Below are positions 38,469 to 46,540 of a stretch of 64,000 bases of DNA, piece after piece (the first letter of the stretch is position 1; the number at the start of each line of letters is the position of its first letter). Below the pieces are notes generated by a model. That model saw only the letters and a list, made by a program, of their open reading frames with translations, did no database searches and was not told the origin of the DNA. The DNA is from Algoriphagus sp. (GTDB lineage: Bacteria > Bacteroidota > Bacteroidia > Cytophagales > Cyclobacteriaceae), in NCBI RefSeq assembly GCF_024305035.1, contig NZ_JAMWZB010000003.1, positions 144,343-208,342 of the forward strand. Direction: 5' to 3'. The position numbers were made by a program, and so were the translations under genes.

Positions 38469-39449
38469 ATGCTGAGTAGAGTAGCAAGTCATATTTATTG
38501 GCTAGGAAGGTATCTGGAAAGAGCCGAAAACTATGCCCGATTCATCGATGTCAATTTTAACCTCATGCAGGACCTTCCTGCCGGTCTTAAGGAGCAATGG
38601 GAGCCTTTGGTCATGGCAACGGGAGATTTGGAATTGTACCAAAAAAATTATGAAGGCTTTGAGCGGCATCAAGTGATGTTTTTTTTAACGTTTGATGCGA
38701 ACAATCCCAATTCCATGCTTTCGGCAGTTACCCATGCGCGGGAAAATGCTCGAATTATACGTGAAAACCTAAGTAAAGAAACCTGGGAAAAAGCCAATGA
38801 ACTGTACTACATGCTCCAATCGGGCTTGGAAAGGAAAATTTGGAAAAAGGAGGACCCTAGAGAATTTTATGAGCAAGTAAAAAACCAAATACTCTTACTT
38901 TATGGGTTAGCCGATGCGACCGTGGCCCGAACCGAAGGTTGGTATTTTAGGCAATTGGGACAGTTGCTGGAGCGTGCAGATAAGACTTCCCGGATCCTTG
39001 ATGTCAAGTACCATATCTTATTGCCCTCAGTTTTTGAAGTAGGAACCCCGATGGATTTTTTGCATTGGATGGCTTTGCTTAAATCGGTTACGGGATTCAA
39101 TACCTACCGCAGGTTGTACGGCAATATTGATCCCTCCGGGGTGGTCGAGTTTTTGATGCTCAATAAATATTTTCCAAGGTCCATTTTCTTTTGCATCAAA
39201 GAAGCCGAGCGTTGCCTTCATTGTATTTCAGGGAGCAGCTCTGAGGGATTTAACAATTCAGCAGAGAAAGCCATGGGCGAACTTCGCTCCCGATTGGAAT
39301 ATTCGGAGGTCGATGAAATAATTTCTGTGGGGCTCCATGAATATTTAGATAAACTTCAGCTAAAAATCAACCATATTTCAGATCTCATTGACATCAATTA
39401 CTTCCGAATTAAGGATAATTACGTCTCACAATCTCAATCTCAATCATGA
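38469..39449 (+). CDS. Alpha-E domain protein (DUF403)
   Basis: The 326-residue all-helical protein opens with the family signature MLSRVASHIYWLGRYLERAENYARFIDVNFNL. Other conserved pieces are HARENARIIRENLSKETWE and LGQLLERADKTSRILDVKYH. Alpha-E proteins always accompany type 2 permuted ATP-grasp proteins, sometimes fused, and probably support the same reaction. The stop overlaps the Anbu start by 4 bp (ATGA), indicating coupled translation. Confidence 0.93.
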   Translation: MLSRVASHIYWLGRYLERAENYARFIDVNFNLMQDLPAGLKEQWEPLVMATGDLELYQKNYEGFERHQVMFFLTFDANNPNSMLSAVTHARENARIIRENLSKETWEKANELYYMLQSGLERKIWKKEDPREFYEQVKNQILLLYGLADATVARTEGWYFRQLGQLLERADKTSRILDVKYHILLPSVFEVGTPMDFLHWMALLKSVTGFNTYRRLYGNIDPSGVVEFLMLNKYFPRSIFFCIKEAERCLHCISGSSSEGFNNSAEKAMGELRSRLEYSEVDEIISVGLHEYLDKLQLKINHISDLIDINYFRIKDNYVSQSQSQS

Positions 39450-40192
39450 CTTTCTGTCTCGGAATTAAGACCAAATATGGTCTCATTGGCTTATCTGACA
39501 CTCGGATTACCTCTGGAAGTGAAACTACCACGTCCAAAAAAGTATACGTAGTCAACAAGCAAAAACATTCTTTTTTTATCATGACTTCCGGTCTTAGGTC
39601 CGTCCGTGACAAGGCGATCACCTATTTCTCTGAAGTAATTGAGCGAAAAGATGATTCTTTTTCAAAGTTGTATCAGGCCGTGAATGAATTTGGAAATCAA
39701 GTAAAAATCGTCGCTCAAGAAGACAAGGTTCATTTGGAAGAGGCGGGATTGAATTTCAATCTCTACTCCATCATCGGAGGACAGCTCAATGAGGATGCTG
39801 AACCCAAATTGTATTTACTTTATCCCCAGGGCAACTGGATTGAAATCCGGAGAGGAACTCCATTTGTGATTATCGGAAACTCGGGTTTCGGCAATCCCGT
39901 ATTAAGGCGTTCCCTTCAATTTGACGATTCGATGGAATACGCTTTAAAATGTGCCTTTTTAGCTTTTGATGCAACTCGGATTTCTGCAAATGATGTGGAT
40001 TTTCCTATAGATACGGTCATTTTAAGAAATGATGACTATCACCTTAAAGAAAAGCGATTCGAACAAAAAGAGCTGGAACATGTGTCCGCTTTTTGGAATG
40101 AGCGGTTAAAAAGCGCCATTGCCGAGCTTCCTTCTGATGTATTGAGTAGTGCTTTGGTGGAGGATTTGCCTAGTTATTCTAAGGAAAATTAA
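39446..40192 (+). CDS. Anbu-type proteasome-like hydrolase (BPH/Ntn family)
   Basis: The 248-residue Ntn hydrolase has Thr2 as likely nucleophile after Met removal (M-T-F-C-L-G-I-K), followed by the proteasome-beta pattern LIGLSDTRITSG. This matches Anbu (ancestral beta subunit), which forms helical or ring-like assemblies. No propeptide is present, as expected for Anbu. Its substrate is unknown and peptidase activity has been hard to detect in studied members. Context with permuted ATP-grasp, alpha-E and transglutaminase is the classic Anbu locus. The stop abuts the next ATG. Confidence 0.92.
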   Translation: MTFCLGIKTKYGLIGLSDTRITSGSETTTSKKVYVVNKQKHSFFIMTSGLRSVRDKAITYFSEVIERKDDSFSKLYQAVNEFGNQVKIVAQEDKVHLEEAGLNFNLYSIIGGQLNEDAEPKLYLLYPQGNWIEIRRGTPFVIIGNSGFGNPVLRRSLQFDDSMEYALKCAFLAFDATRISANDVDFPIDTVILRNDDYHLKEKRFEQKELEHVSAFWNERLKSAIAELPSDVLSSALVEDLPSYSKEN

Positions 40193-41050
40193 ATGATACG
40201 CGTTCAGGTAAGCCATCTTAGTCTTTACGAATACAGCACCGAAGTCCAGCTTGGAATACATCACCTTTTCCTCTTGCCTCAAGACAGACCCTATTTACAT
40301 TTGGAGAAGGAGAATTGGCATATATCTCCCCTGACCCAGGGTCAAAATTATAGGCAGGACCTGTTTGGAAATTGGTTTAAACAAGTTTGGTTTTCTATTC
40401 CCACCCGAACATTAGAAATCGAAACCGATTGGGTATTCTCGCTTCATCCCTATAATCCCTTTGGATTTATTATCGAGCCCAATTTTGAAAAAATAGGTTG
40501 GGAAGGTCTTGATTTTCAATATTCCTATCTGGAGAATCCCAGTTTTTTGGCTCCATTTTTAGCGGTGCCGAACCCAATGATTTACCAGTCTTTTCTTTTG
40601 GGGATTCAGGAAAGATCAACTGGATTGACAGATTTTTTGGTCAATTTGACTCAGGAGATTTATCAAAACTGGACCCATGAAGTTCGGCATGAACAAAACG
40701 TTTGGGAAGGAGACTTCACCTTTTCAAGAAAGAGTGGATCCTGTAGGGATCTTTCCCTTATGCAGATGCAGATGTTGGGTTCGGTAGGTCTGGCCACACG
40801 TTTTATCAGTGGTTATGCGTTTAATCCGGATTTGGAAGATGGTCATGAACTGCACGCCTGGCTGGAGGTTTTTCTTCCAGGAGCAGGTTGGGTTGGTTTG
40901 GATCCTAGTTTGGGGCTGCTGACTGATCATCGATACATTCCTTTGGCCTGCCATCCTAATCCAGCATCCACTTTGCCTGTTCAAGGGACCTTTGGAGGAA
41001 AAGCCGACTCAGAATTAAAGACCTTCGTTGATTTGAAGTTATCAAATTAA
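40193..41050 (+). CDS. Transglutaminase-like cysteine protease family protein
   Basis: The 285-residue protein has an N-terminal bacterial transglutaminase-like region (VSHLSLYEYSTEVQLGIHHLFLLPQ), then the catalytic core. Cys184 is in KSGSCRDLSLMQ, His221 in GHELHAWLEVFLPG and Asp237 in GLDPSLG. The triad is complete. In the Anbu locus this enzyme may cleave or transfer amide bonds on the product of the ATP-grasp/alpha-E pair. No signal peptide. It is the last gene of the operon, converging with the following lipoprotein gene across 6 bp. Confidence 0.93.
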   Translation: MIRVQVSHLSLYEYSTEVQLGIHHLFLLPQDRPYLHLEKENWHISPLTQGQNYRQDLFGNWFKQVWFSIPTRTLEIETDWVFSLHPYNPFGFIIEPNFEKIGWEGLDFQYSYLENPSFLAPFLAVPNPMIYQSFLLGIQERSTGLTDFLVNLTQEIYQNWTHEVRHEQNVWEGDFTFSRKSGSCRDLSLMQMQMLGSVGLATRFISGYAFNPDLEDGHELHAWLEVFLPGAGWVGLDPSLGLLTDHRYIPLACHPNPASTLPVQGTFGGKADSELKTFVDLKLSN

Positions 41051-41056
41051 CCCTTT

Positions 41057-41830
41057 TCAATTGGCTCTGACAGCCGCTTTTTCGGGCATTTCGAAAATAT
41101 CCTCATCCAATTCATCTTTGGTGAGTGTGACTCCGGCTAAGCTTACCTGATTTTGAACCCGAACCACTGTATCGCCCTCAATTAGATATCCAGTCAACAA
41201 CCGGGGGAATTTCATGCCATCAGTTTCCCTGTAATCCTCATACTTCATGCCGCTGAGGATTGAATTGGACGGGTTGAAAAAGGTTACTCGATAAAGCACC
41301 CATTCAAGTAAGTGAGTCTCCGGATCGATCAATAATTCATAGGAATTTGATGGACTTCGATAGCTGGCTTGGGTGGATTTTGCTTCCAATCGCTCGTATT
41401 CTTTTCCATTAAATCTTCGGTTTTTCATCGTGGTGACTTCAATGGATGTATCGGTGAGAATATAAGGCATGCTATAAAAATAAAAATAGAGGTTATGATA
41501 ATAATCCACTGACTGACCTCCAAATGATTGTCGGTTTGGAGCAACCCAAACCCCTTCTCCATCCTTTCCTACCTGAAAGCTTGCCGCATCAATTCTAGCT
41601 TTTCGATCTGTCAAGTTGAAAAAGTGATTTTCCTGCTGAAGGTTACTTTCGTGAAAAAGCGTGTAAGACATACCTTTGGATTCGATCCATTTTTTCCAGT
41701 TTCCGTGAGCTTCCAGCAGGTTCAAAAATTCTTGCGGCTGCTCCAATCGCGGATCTGGACCTACTTTTCCACAGGCAATCAAAATCAACAGAAGGAGGGA
41801 ATAAATGGTGCTTTGGGTTCGGTATTTCAT
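41057..41830 (-). CDS. Hypothetical lipoprotein (LolA/DUF6503-like)
   Basis: The 257-residue protein has a lipoprotein signal (MKYRTQSTIYSLLLLILIAC) with lipobox LIAC. The mature part is rich in beta strands with tyrosine-rich stretches (VDYYHNLYFYFYSMPYIL, KEYERLEAK). It reads like the Bacteroidota lipoproteins of the DUF6503 type, which I recall as half-barrel lipid-binding-like folds. The assignment is tentative. A single gene, divergent from the PepSY gene with a 163-bp gap. Confidence 0.7.
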   Translation of the reverse strand: MKYRTQSTIYSLLLLILIACGKVGPDPRLEQPQEFLNLLEAHGNWKKWIESKGMSYTLFHESNLQQENHFFNLTDRKARIDAASFQVGKDGEGVWVAPNRQSFGGQSVDYYHNLYFYFYSMPYILTDTSIEVTTMKNRRFNGKEYERLEAKSTQASYRSPSNSYELLIDPETHLLEWVLYRVTFFNPSNSILSGMKYEDYRETDGMKFPRLLTGYLIEGDTVVRVQNQVSLAGVTLTKDELDEDIFEMPEKAAVRAN

Positions 41831-41993
41831 AGCTTAGGTGATTGGCAAGGTTGAAGATAGGAATTGAGATGGGTTTTAAGTGAAATCGCTGTCAACTCGG
41901 CTTAAAATTTAGCCGTTCTTGTATTTTTTTAGAATTGATCTTAATAATAAGCATCTTTTCTCTTAATTTTGACCAAGTCTAAATAAGAAGTAT

Positions 41994-43220
41994 ATGACCA
42001 CCCGCTCTTCTGCCTGGAAAATCACACGAAAAGTTTTCGATAAGATTCATTTGTATGCTGGATTGATTTCAGGATTGATTGTAATTGCTGTTTGCTTCAG
42101 CGGGACTATCTACGTTTACAATACAGAAATCAAAGAATGGGCGGATTCTGAGCGGTATTTTGTGGAGCCGTCAGGCGCTCGTCTTTCTCTTGATGAATTG
42201 AAGAAAACGTTGGAAAAGGATCTTCAAGGGTCGGTAACAGGAATTTTTGTTCCAAACGGGCAGGACCGGTCTGTTCAAATAACTTTGCTTAAGGATGCTG
42301 AAAAGGGCAGAGGGACAACTTATTTTGTAAATCCGTATTCCGGAGAACTATTGGCTGACAATTCCGAGCAAACCGCAACCGAAAAATTTATGCGGACACA
42401 GTTCTCCCTTCACCGTTGGTTGCTTTTGGATCGAATTGAGGAACCCATTTTTGAAAACATGACCAACATGCAATTGGGAAGGCTGATCAATGGAATAGCT
42501 ACCTCCTTGTTTTTGCTTGGGGTAATCACGGGTATTGTAATCTGGGTCCCTCAAAAAGCCAAAACATGGAAACAAGGACTTCAAGTTAAATGGTCTGGTA
42601 ATTGGAAACGGATCAATCATGATTTGCACAATACCATGGCTTTTTATTCTTTGATCGCGCTTTTCTTGATGTCTGCCACGGGTTTATTTTGGTCGTTTGA
42701 ATGGTATCGAGAGGGCTGGCAAAAAACTTGGGATACCTACCAGGCTCCAAGTGCTAAAAATGAGGTAAAAGAGCAAACTCCTGTTGTCGAGCCAGGTCCT
42801 GTCCAAGATTTTTCGTTGGAGGCAGCCCTTGCCAAAGGAAACGAGATTTTGGTTTATCAGGGAAATTGGCGGATTTCTCTTCCAAAGGATGGGGCAAGTC
42901 CCATTGGTTTAACCAAATACAGAACCGGTTTTTTTGCCCGATCTGGAGCTGATCAGGTTTCTTTGAACCAAGCGGATCTCTCGGTAGTGGAGACAAAACT
43001 TTTTTCGGATTTGTCGGTAAGGCAACAAATCGGCCGCTCGGTCAAAAGTTTACACATGGGGGATATTTTTGGACCATTCACCAAATTCCTTTGGTTTTTG
43101 GCTTGCTTGATTGCCACTTCACTTCCCATCACCGGTACCTTGATTTGGTGGAATAAGCGTAAAAAGAAAAAACGTCCTGCTTCATCCAAATTAAAAAGGC
43201 GGGTTGCTGAGATAGCTTGA
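41994..43220 (+). CDS. PepSY-associated transmembrane protein
   Basis: The 408-residue protein starts with KIHLYAGLISGLIVIAVCFSGTIYVYNTEI, the typical first helix of PepSY_TM proteins. It has further helices at about 160-185 (LINGIATSLFLLGVITGIVIWVP), 200-240 and 370-395. A periplasmic PepSY-like stretch lies between. Histidines in QFSLHRWLL and NHDLHN may bind haem, since the family is often linked to iron or siderophore reduction. No siderophore receptor is adjacent. Confidence 0.9.
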   Translation: MTTRSSAWKITRKVFDKIHLYAGLISGLIVIAVCFSGTIYVYNTEIKEWADSERYFVEPSGARLSLDELKKTLEKDLQGSVTGIFVPNGQDRSVQITLLKDAEKGRGTTYFVNPYSGELLADNSEQTATEKFMRTQFSLHRWLLLDRIEEPIFENMTNMQLGRLINGIATSLFLLGVITGIVIWVPQKAKTWKQGLQVKWSGNWKRINHDLHNTMAFYSLIALFLMSATGLFWSFEWYREGWQKTWDTYQAPSAKNEVKEQTPVVEPGPVQDFSLEAALAKGNEILVYQGNWRISLPKDGASPIGLTKYRTGFFARSGADQVSLNQADLSVVETKLFSDLSVRQQIGRSVKSLHMGDIFGPFTKFLWFLACLIATSLPITGTLIWWNKRKKKKRPASSKLKRRVAEIA

Positions 43221-43243
43221 TTTAAAAGTAAGGGATGGGTAAT

Positions 43244-43308
43244 CTCATTCCCCAATTCCGGATAATGGATTCGAATCCGGGTATAGGAAAATTACTGAAG
43301 GGAATGAG
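43244..43308. repeat. Nested inverted repeat between PepSY and cytochrome genes
   Basis: CTCATTCCC (43244-43252) pairs with GGGAATGAG (43300-43308). Inside lies CCGGAT (43258-43263) against ATCCGG (43275-43280), and within that the 12-bp palindrome GGATTCGAATCC. The DNA could form a two-tier stem. It may be a decayed element or a leader structure. Confidence 0.5.
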
Positions 43309-43432
43309 CTCAGCGCGTTGCTTTATTTTCTTCGACACTTAAACACGCATTTTCAACACTTCATTTCAAAAAAATCTGAGCGGCGAATTATTGGTTTAGC
43401 TTGAATTCAATTTCAAACTAAAACAAGTGATA

Positions 43433-44032
43433 ATGGGTTTTAATCTTAGATTATTTTCAATTTTGGTGCTTCGTATTTTAGGCTTTTTTAGTATCGGATG
43501 CCAAAATCAGGAAAAAGCCGAAACCGTATCAGGCGGCATCGAAAAGCAGCCTTCGCGGAAAGAGCTTGTAGAAAGAGGAAAGTATTTGGTAGAAATAATG
43601 GGATGCAATGACTGCCATTCTCCCAAAAGAATGGGAGCGATGGGGCCTGAGATCATCCCAGAACTTGCTTTATCGGGCTTTCCGGCTGACAGACCTATTT
43701 TAAAATTCGATGATCCCCTGATTAAAGAAGGTTTTGGAATGATGTATCCCGACTTGACGGGAGCCGCAGGTCCTTGGGGGCTTTCCTTTGCTGCCAATCT
43801 TACTCCGCACCAGACCGGATTAGGCAATTGGACCTTAGAGCAGTTTACAATCGCCCTAAAAGAAGGCAAGTCGAAGGGAATTCGATCTAATCGAATGCTT
43901 TTGCCTCCGATGCCTTGGCAAAATTATGTCGGAATGTCCGATATGGATATTCGGGTTGTTTTTGAATATCTTCAAAGTATAACCCCAGTGGACAATGTAG
44001 TGCCCCGCCCCATTGCACCTGATCAACTGTGA
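43433..44032 (+). CDS. c-type cytochrome lipoprotein
   Basis: I prefer the ATG inside the track ORF (MGFNLRLFSI), giving 199 residues. The hydrophobic start ends at IGC, a probable lipobox. One haem site CNDCH is present, followed by a long insert and a C-terminal helix typical of class I cytochromes (SDMDIRVVFEYLQSITPV). A methionine in MLLPPMPWQNY probably gives the sixth ligand. It should be a membrane-anchored periplasmic electron carrier. The partner oxidoreductase is not obvious. It precedes the metal-efflux module after a 390-bp gap. Confidence 0.87.
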   Translation: MGFNLRLFSILVLRILGFFSIGCQNQEKAETVSGGIEKQPSRKELVERGKYLVEIMGCNDCHSPKRMGAMGPEIIPELALSGFPADRPILKFDDPLIKEGFGMMYPDLTGAAGPWGLSFAANLTPHQTGLGNWTLEQFTIALKEGKSKGIRSNRMLLPPMPWQNYVGMSDMDIRVVFEYLQSITPVDNVVPRPIAPDQL

Positions 44033-44422
44033 TGTAAATGGCAGTCAATAAAGTAGTTTCTTCCCGCTTTCAAAATAAGTCGAAGCTTCTCCTTTCGGCT
44101 CGCTGATGGCTCCGTCTTAGCTAGAAACGTGGTGGGGTTCCAATCCTACAACCTAACCTCAGAATTTTACTTTCAATGACCAGTTCGATCCACCTCAACA
44201 TCCATTGCCTTGCTGCACTTTGTTCAATCATTGTCATCCTGCTATGGCTTGTTGGCTAACGGTTTAATTTTACTCGGCTTGACTGCTTGTTACAAGTGTT
44301 AGGGAATTATCCGGGTCTTAGAAAAGCGTTCCCTGAGTGAGGGAAATGGGCTTTTGAAAAAAATAAGAAAGATTTAAGCTTTAATTTTTTTAGCTGTCGC
44401 GGAGAAAAGTTTACTTTATTCC
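44033..44422. other. Long intergenic region before the metal-efflux regulator
   Basis: This 390-bp gap has no ORF of note. It contains short inverted repeats CTTGT-T-ACAAG (about 44286-44296) and TTCCCT...AGGGAA (44329-44345). A weak promoter candidate is TTTG at 44353-44356 with TAAGCTTT at 44375-44382 (18-bp spacing). The left half (44040-44170) reads unlike neighbouring intergenic DNA and could be decayed coding or mobile sequence, but I cannot identify it. Confidence 0.35.
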
Positions 44423-45091
44423 ATGCGAATTCTAATTGTAGAAGATGAAGTAGGGATTTCTAATTTTCTGAAGCAGGGATTGGAGGAGGAGAACTATGCT
44501 GTTGATGTAGAGGAAAATGGTAAATCCGGCCTTGAACTTGCTCTTTCGGGGGAATACGATCTTTTACTTTTGGATTGGATGCTGCCTGGAATCAGTGGAA
44601 TTGAGCTGACTAGACAATTTCGGGTGAGTTTTCCAGACACCCCAATCATTTTCCTCACCGCAAAAGATACCGTTGATGAGACCGTTTTTGGTTTACAATC
44701 CGGTGCCAACGATTACATCAAGAAACCCTTTCATTTCGAAGAATTACTTGAGCGGATTCGCGTCCAACTTAGAAATCGCTCCAAAGAAAATGAGTCCCTT
44801 ACTTTAGGACCTATTCGGCTGATTCCTCAAAGTTTTCAAGTGTTCAAAAATTCGGAAGAAATTCCGCTTACCCAAAAGGAGTTTGCTTTATTGGAGTTTT
44901 TGATTCGAAACAAAAATAAGGTTTGTCGAAGGACTCGAATCATCGAATCGGTTTGGGATATTCATTTTGAATACAACACTGGGGTGATTGACGTTTTTAT
45001 CAATTCGCTGAGAAAAAAGCTGAACCTTCAAAAGGATGAAGACTATATTCAGACGATCAGAGGAGTGGGCTATATGGCAAAAGAACTATGA
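44423..45091 (+). CDS. OmpR/PhoB-family response regulator (CusR/CzcR-like)
   Basis: The 222-residue protein has a receiver domain with acidic residues in IVEDEVG, phospho-Asp51 in LLLLDWMLPGISG, and Lys in YIKKPFHFEEL. A winged-helix C-terminus follows (PLTQKEFALLEFLIRN, NTGVIDVFINSLRKKL, IQTIRGVGYM). It overlaps the kinase gene by 4 bp. The five 11-bp-phased TTAAG-type boxes before the pump gene fit a regulator of this family, which binds direct repeats as a head-to-tail dimer chain. The likely signal is Cu, Zn, Cd or Co. Confidence 0.94.
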   Translation: MRILIVEDEVGISNFLKQGLEEENYAVDVEENGKSGLELALSGEYDLLLLDWMLPGISGIELTRQFRVSFPDTPIIFLTAKDTVDETVFGLQSGANDYIKKPFHFEELLERIRVQLRNRSKENESLTLGPIRLIPQSFQVFKNSEEIPLTQKEFALLEFLIRNKNKVCRRTRIIESVWDIHFEYNTGVIDVFINSLRKKLNLQKDEDYIQTIRGVGYMAKEL

Positions 45092-46470
45092 ATCTTTCCT
45101 ATAAAGAACGTATTGCACGCCGATTGACCGCAGTGACCGCTCTGATTATTTTGTTGGTTTTTGGAATTATTTACGGAGTGGTGTATTTGACGGTCATTCA
45201 TGCGATTGATCGTGATCTGAAATTAGAAACCGATAAGCACAGAAATCAGATTTTTTTGGTCGATGGGGAAATTCGATTTGCCCATAAAGACGAATGGGAG
45301 GAGCAAGAACACACGCAACTCCAAATCAATCCAATATTTATCGAAATTGTGGACTTGGAGGGCAATAGCATGGACCGCTCACCAAATCTGCAAAACAACC
45401 ATTTGAGTTTTTATCCGGATCGAGCAGTGAGCGGAGAAGCTTGGACTTTAAAGGCTGGTTCAAGGGAGCTTCGACAAATGCAGATTCCCCTGATCAATCA
45501 GGGTGCCAAGGAGGGCTACCTGCTGGTAGCCAAATCCTTTGAAGACCCAAGAAACACTCTTTCCAATCTGCGCAGTACGTTATTGCTGCTTTACCCTCTA
45601 ATTTTGATTTCGCTTTTTCTGACTATGCGGTATCATGCCGATCAAAGTATTCAACCCATCAGGCGGATCATTCAAAAAGCAAATCAAATTACCCAATCGA
45701 ATTTAAATGAACGGATCCCTCCAACTGAATTGAACGATGAAATTGGGCAGCTCACCGACTCCATTAATGGACTGTTGAGTCGATTGGAGCAAGCCTTACT
45801 CCGCGAGAAACAATTTACTTCTGATGCCTCACATGAATTGCGCACTCCCTTGGCAGTATTGCGGGGAACTTTGGAAGTGCTCATCCGAAAAATGAGAACC
45901 CCGGCCGAATATGAAGGCAAAATTCAGGAATCACTCAAGTCCATCGATCGGATGACAGCAATTATCAATCAGCTTTTGGCTTTGGCTCGGACTGAAAATG
46001 GAATTAGCCAAATTAAAGAAGAAGTGGAGTTGATTACATTTTGTGAGGAAATCGCAGACGAATTGACCCAACAGAAGGATCGAAAAGTGCGCTTTGAATC
46101 AGAGGTCAGTGCACCGATTTTTGTACCATGCAATGAAAAGTCTCTGAGGATGATTGTCCAAAATTTGCTCGAAAACGCCATTAAATATTCTTCCACAGGA
46201 ACGGATGTGATTTTGAAAATTGCTAATCAAGATGCCGGAGCAGTAATTCAGGTAATTGACCAAGGGGTGGGGATTTCTCCAGAAAATCTGAGTAAAATTT
46301 TTGATCCATTCTATAGACAGAAAAGTGCAGTCGAGTCCATGATCCCTGGGTCGGGTTTGGGTTTGGCCATTGTCAAAAAACTCGTAGAAGAAGGAGGTTT
46401 AAAAATCACGGTCGAAAGCGCTTTGGGCAAAGGAAGTACCTTTTCAGTTATTTTTCCCCTGAGATCTTAA
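45088..46470 (+). CDS. Membrane sensor histidine kinase (CusS/CzcS-like)
   Basis: The 460-residue kinase has two membrane segments (about 15-37 and 163-181) around a ~125-residue periplasmic sensor domain. Next are HAMP, HisKA with His249 in FTSDASHELRTPLAV, and HATPase (VIDQGVGISPENLSKIFDPFYR, GSGLGLAIVKKLVEEGG). The order regulator-kinase-pump-adaptor and the coupled start point to a heavy-metal sensing pair. The sensor has few His or Cys residues apart from HTQLQIN and FAHKDEW, so the metal is not evident. Confidence 0.93.
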   Translation: MNLSYKERIARRLTAVTALIILLVFGIIYGVVYLTVIHAIDRDLKLETDKHRNQIFLVDGEIRFAHKDEWEEQEHTQLQINPIFIEIVDLEGNSMDRSPNLQNNHLSFYPDRAVSGEAWTLKAGSRELRQMQIPLINQGAKEGYLLVAKSFEDPRNTLSNLRSTLLLLYPLILISLFLTMRYHADQSIQPIRRIIQKANQITQSNLNERIPPTELNDEIGQLTDSINGLLSRLEQALLREKQFTSDASHELRTPLAVLRGTLEVLIRKMRTPAEYEGKIQESLKSIDRMTAIINQLLALARTENGISQIKEEVELITFCEEIADELTQQKDRKVRFESEVSAPIFVPCNEKSLRMIVQNLLENAIKYSSTGTDVILKIANQDAGAVIQVIDQGVGISPENLSKIFDPFYRQKSAVESMIPGSGLGLAIVKKLVEEGGLKITVESALGKGSTFSVIFPLRS

Positions 46471-46522
46471 GGTAATCTTAAGGTAGAACTAAGATGGGTT
46501 TAAGACAAGGTTAAGACCTTTG
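46466..46522 (+). promoter_or_regulatory. Operator: five TTAAG-type boxes at exact 11-bp period, with -7 element
   Basis: TTAAG occurs at 46467, 46478, 46500 and 46511, and CTAAG at 46489. Each is exactly 11 bp from the last. GACCTTTG at 46515-46522 (7 of 8 to TAnnTTTG) overlaps the last box. No -33 TTTG is present, so the promoter should need an activator. The pump ATG lies 18 bp downstream. Direct repeats at one helical turn are the usual target of OmpR/PhoB-type regulators, and such a regulator lies two genes upstream. Confidence 0.7.
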
Positions 46523-46540
46523 GGCAAAACATCCCCTCTT

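Noticed and set aside
43267-43320. GGATTCGAATCC and GGGAATGAGCTCAGCGCG look like tRNA T-loop and D-arm pieces.
   Set aside because: The pieces are in the wrong order and no cloverleaf can be drawn. The palindrome belongs to a nested inverted repeat.
44134-44149. GGGGTTCCAATCCTAC resembles a tRNA T-arm.
   Set aside because: No anticodon arm, D-arm or acceptor stem pairs with it within 90 bp on either side.
46520-46540. TTG start extending the pump N-terminus by seven residues.
   Set aside because: It would start within the -7 element and operator array. The ATG at 46541 begins the usual RND N-terminus.
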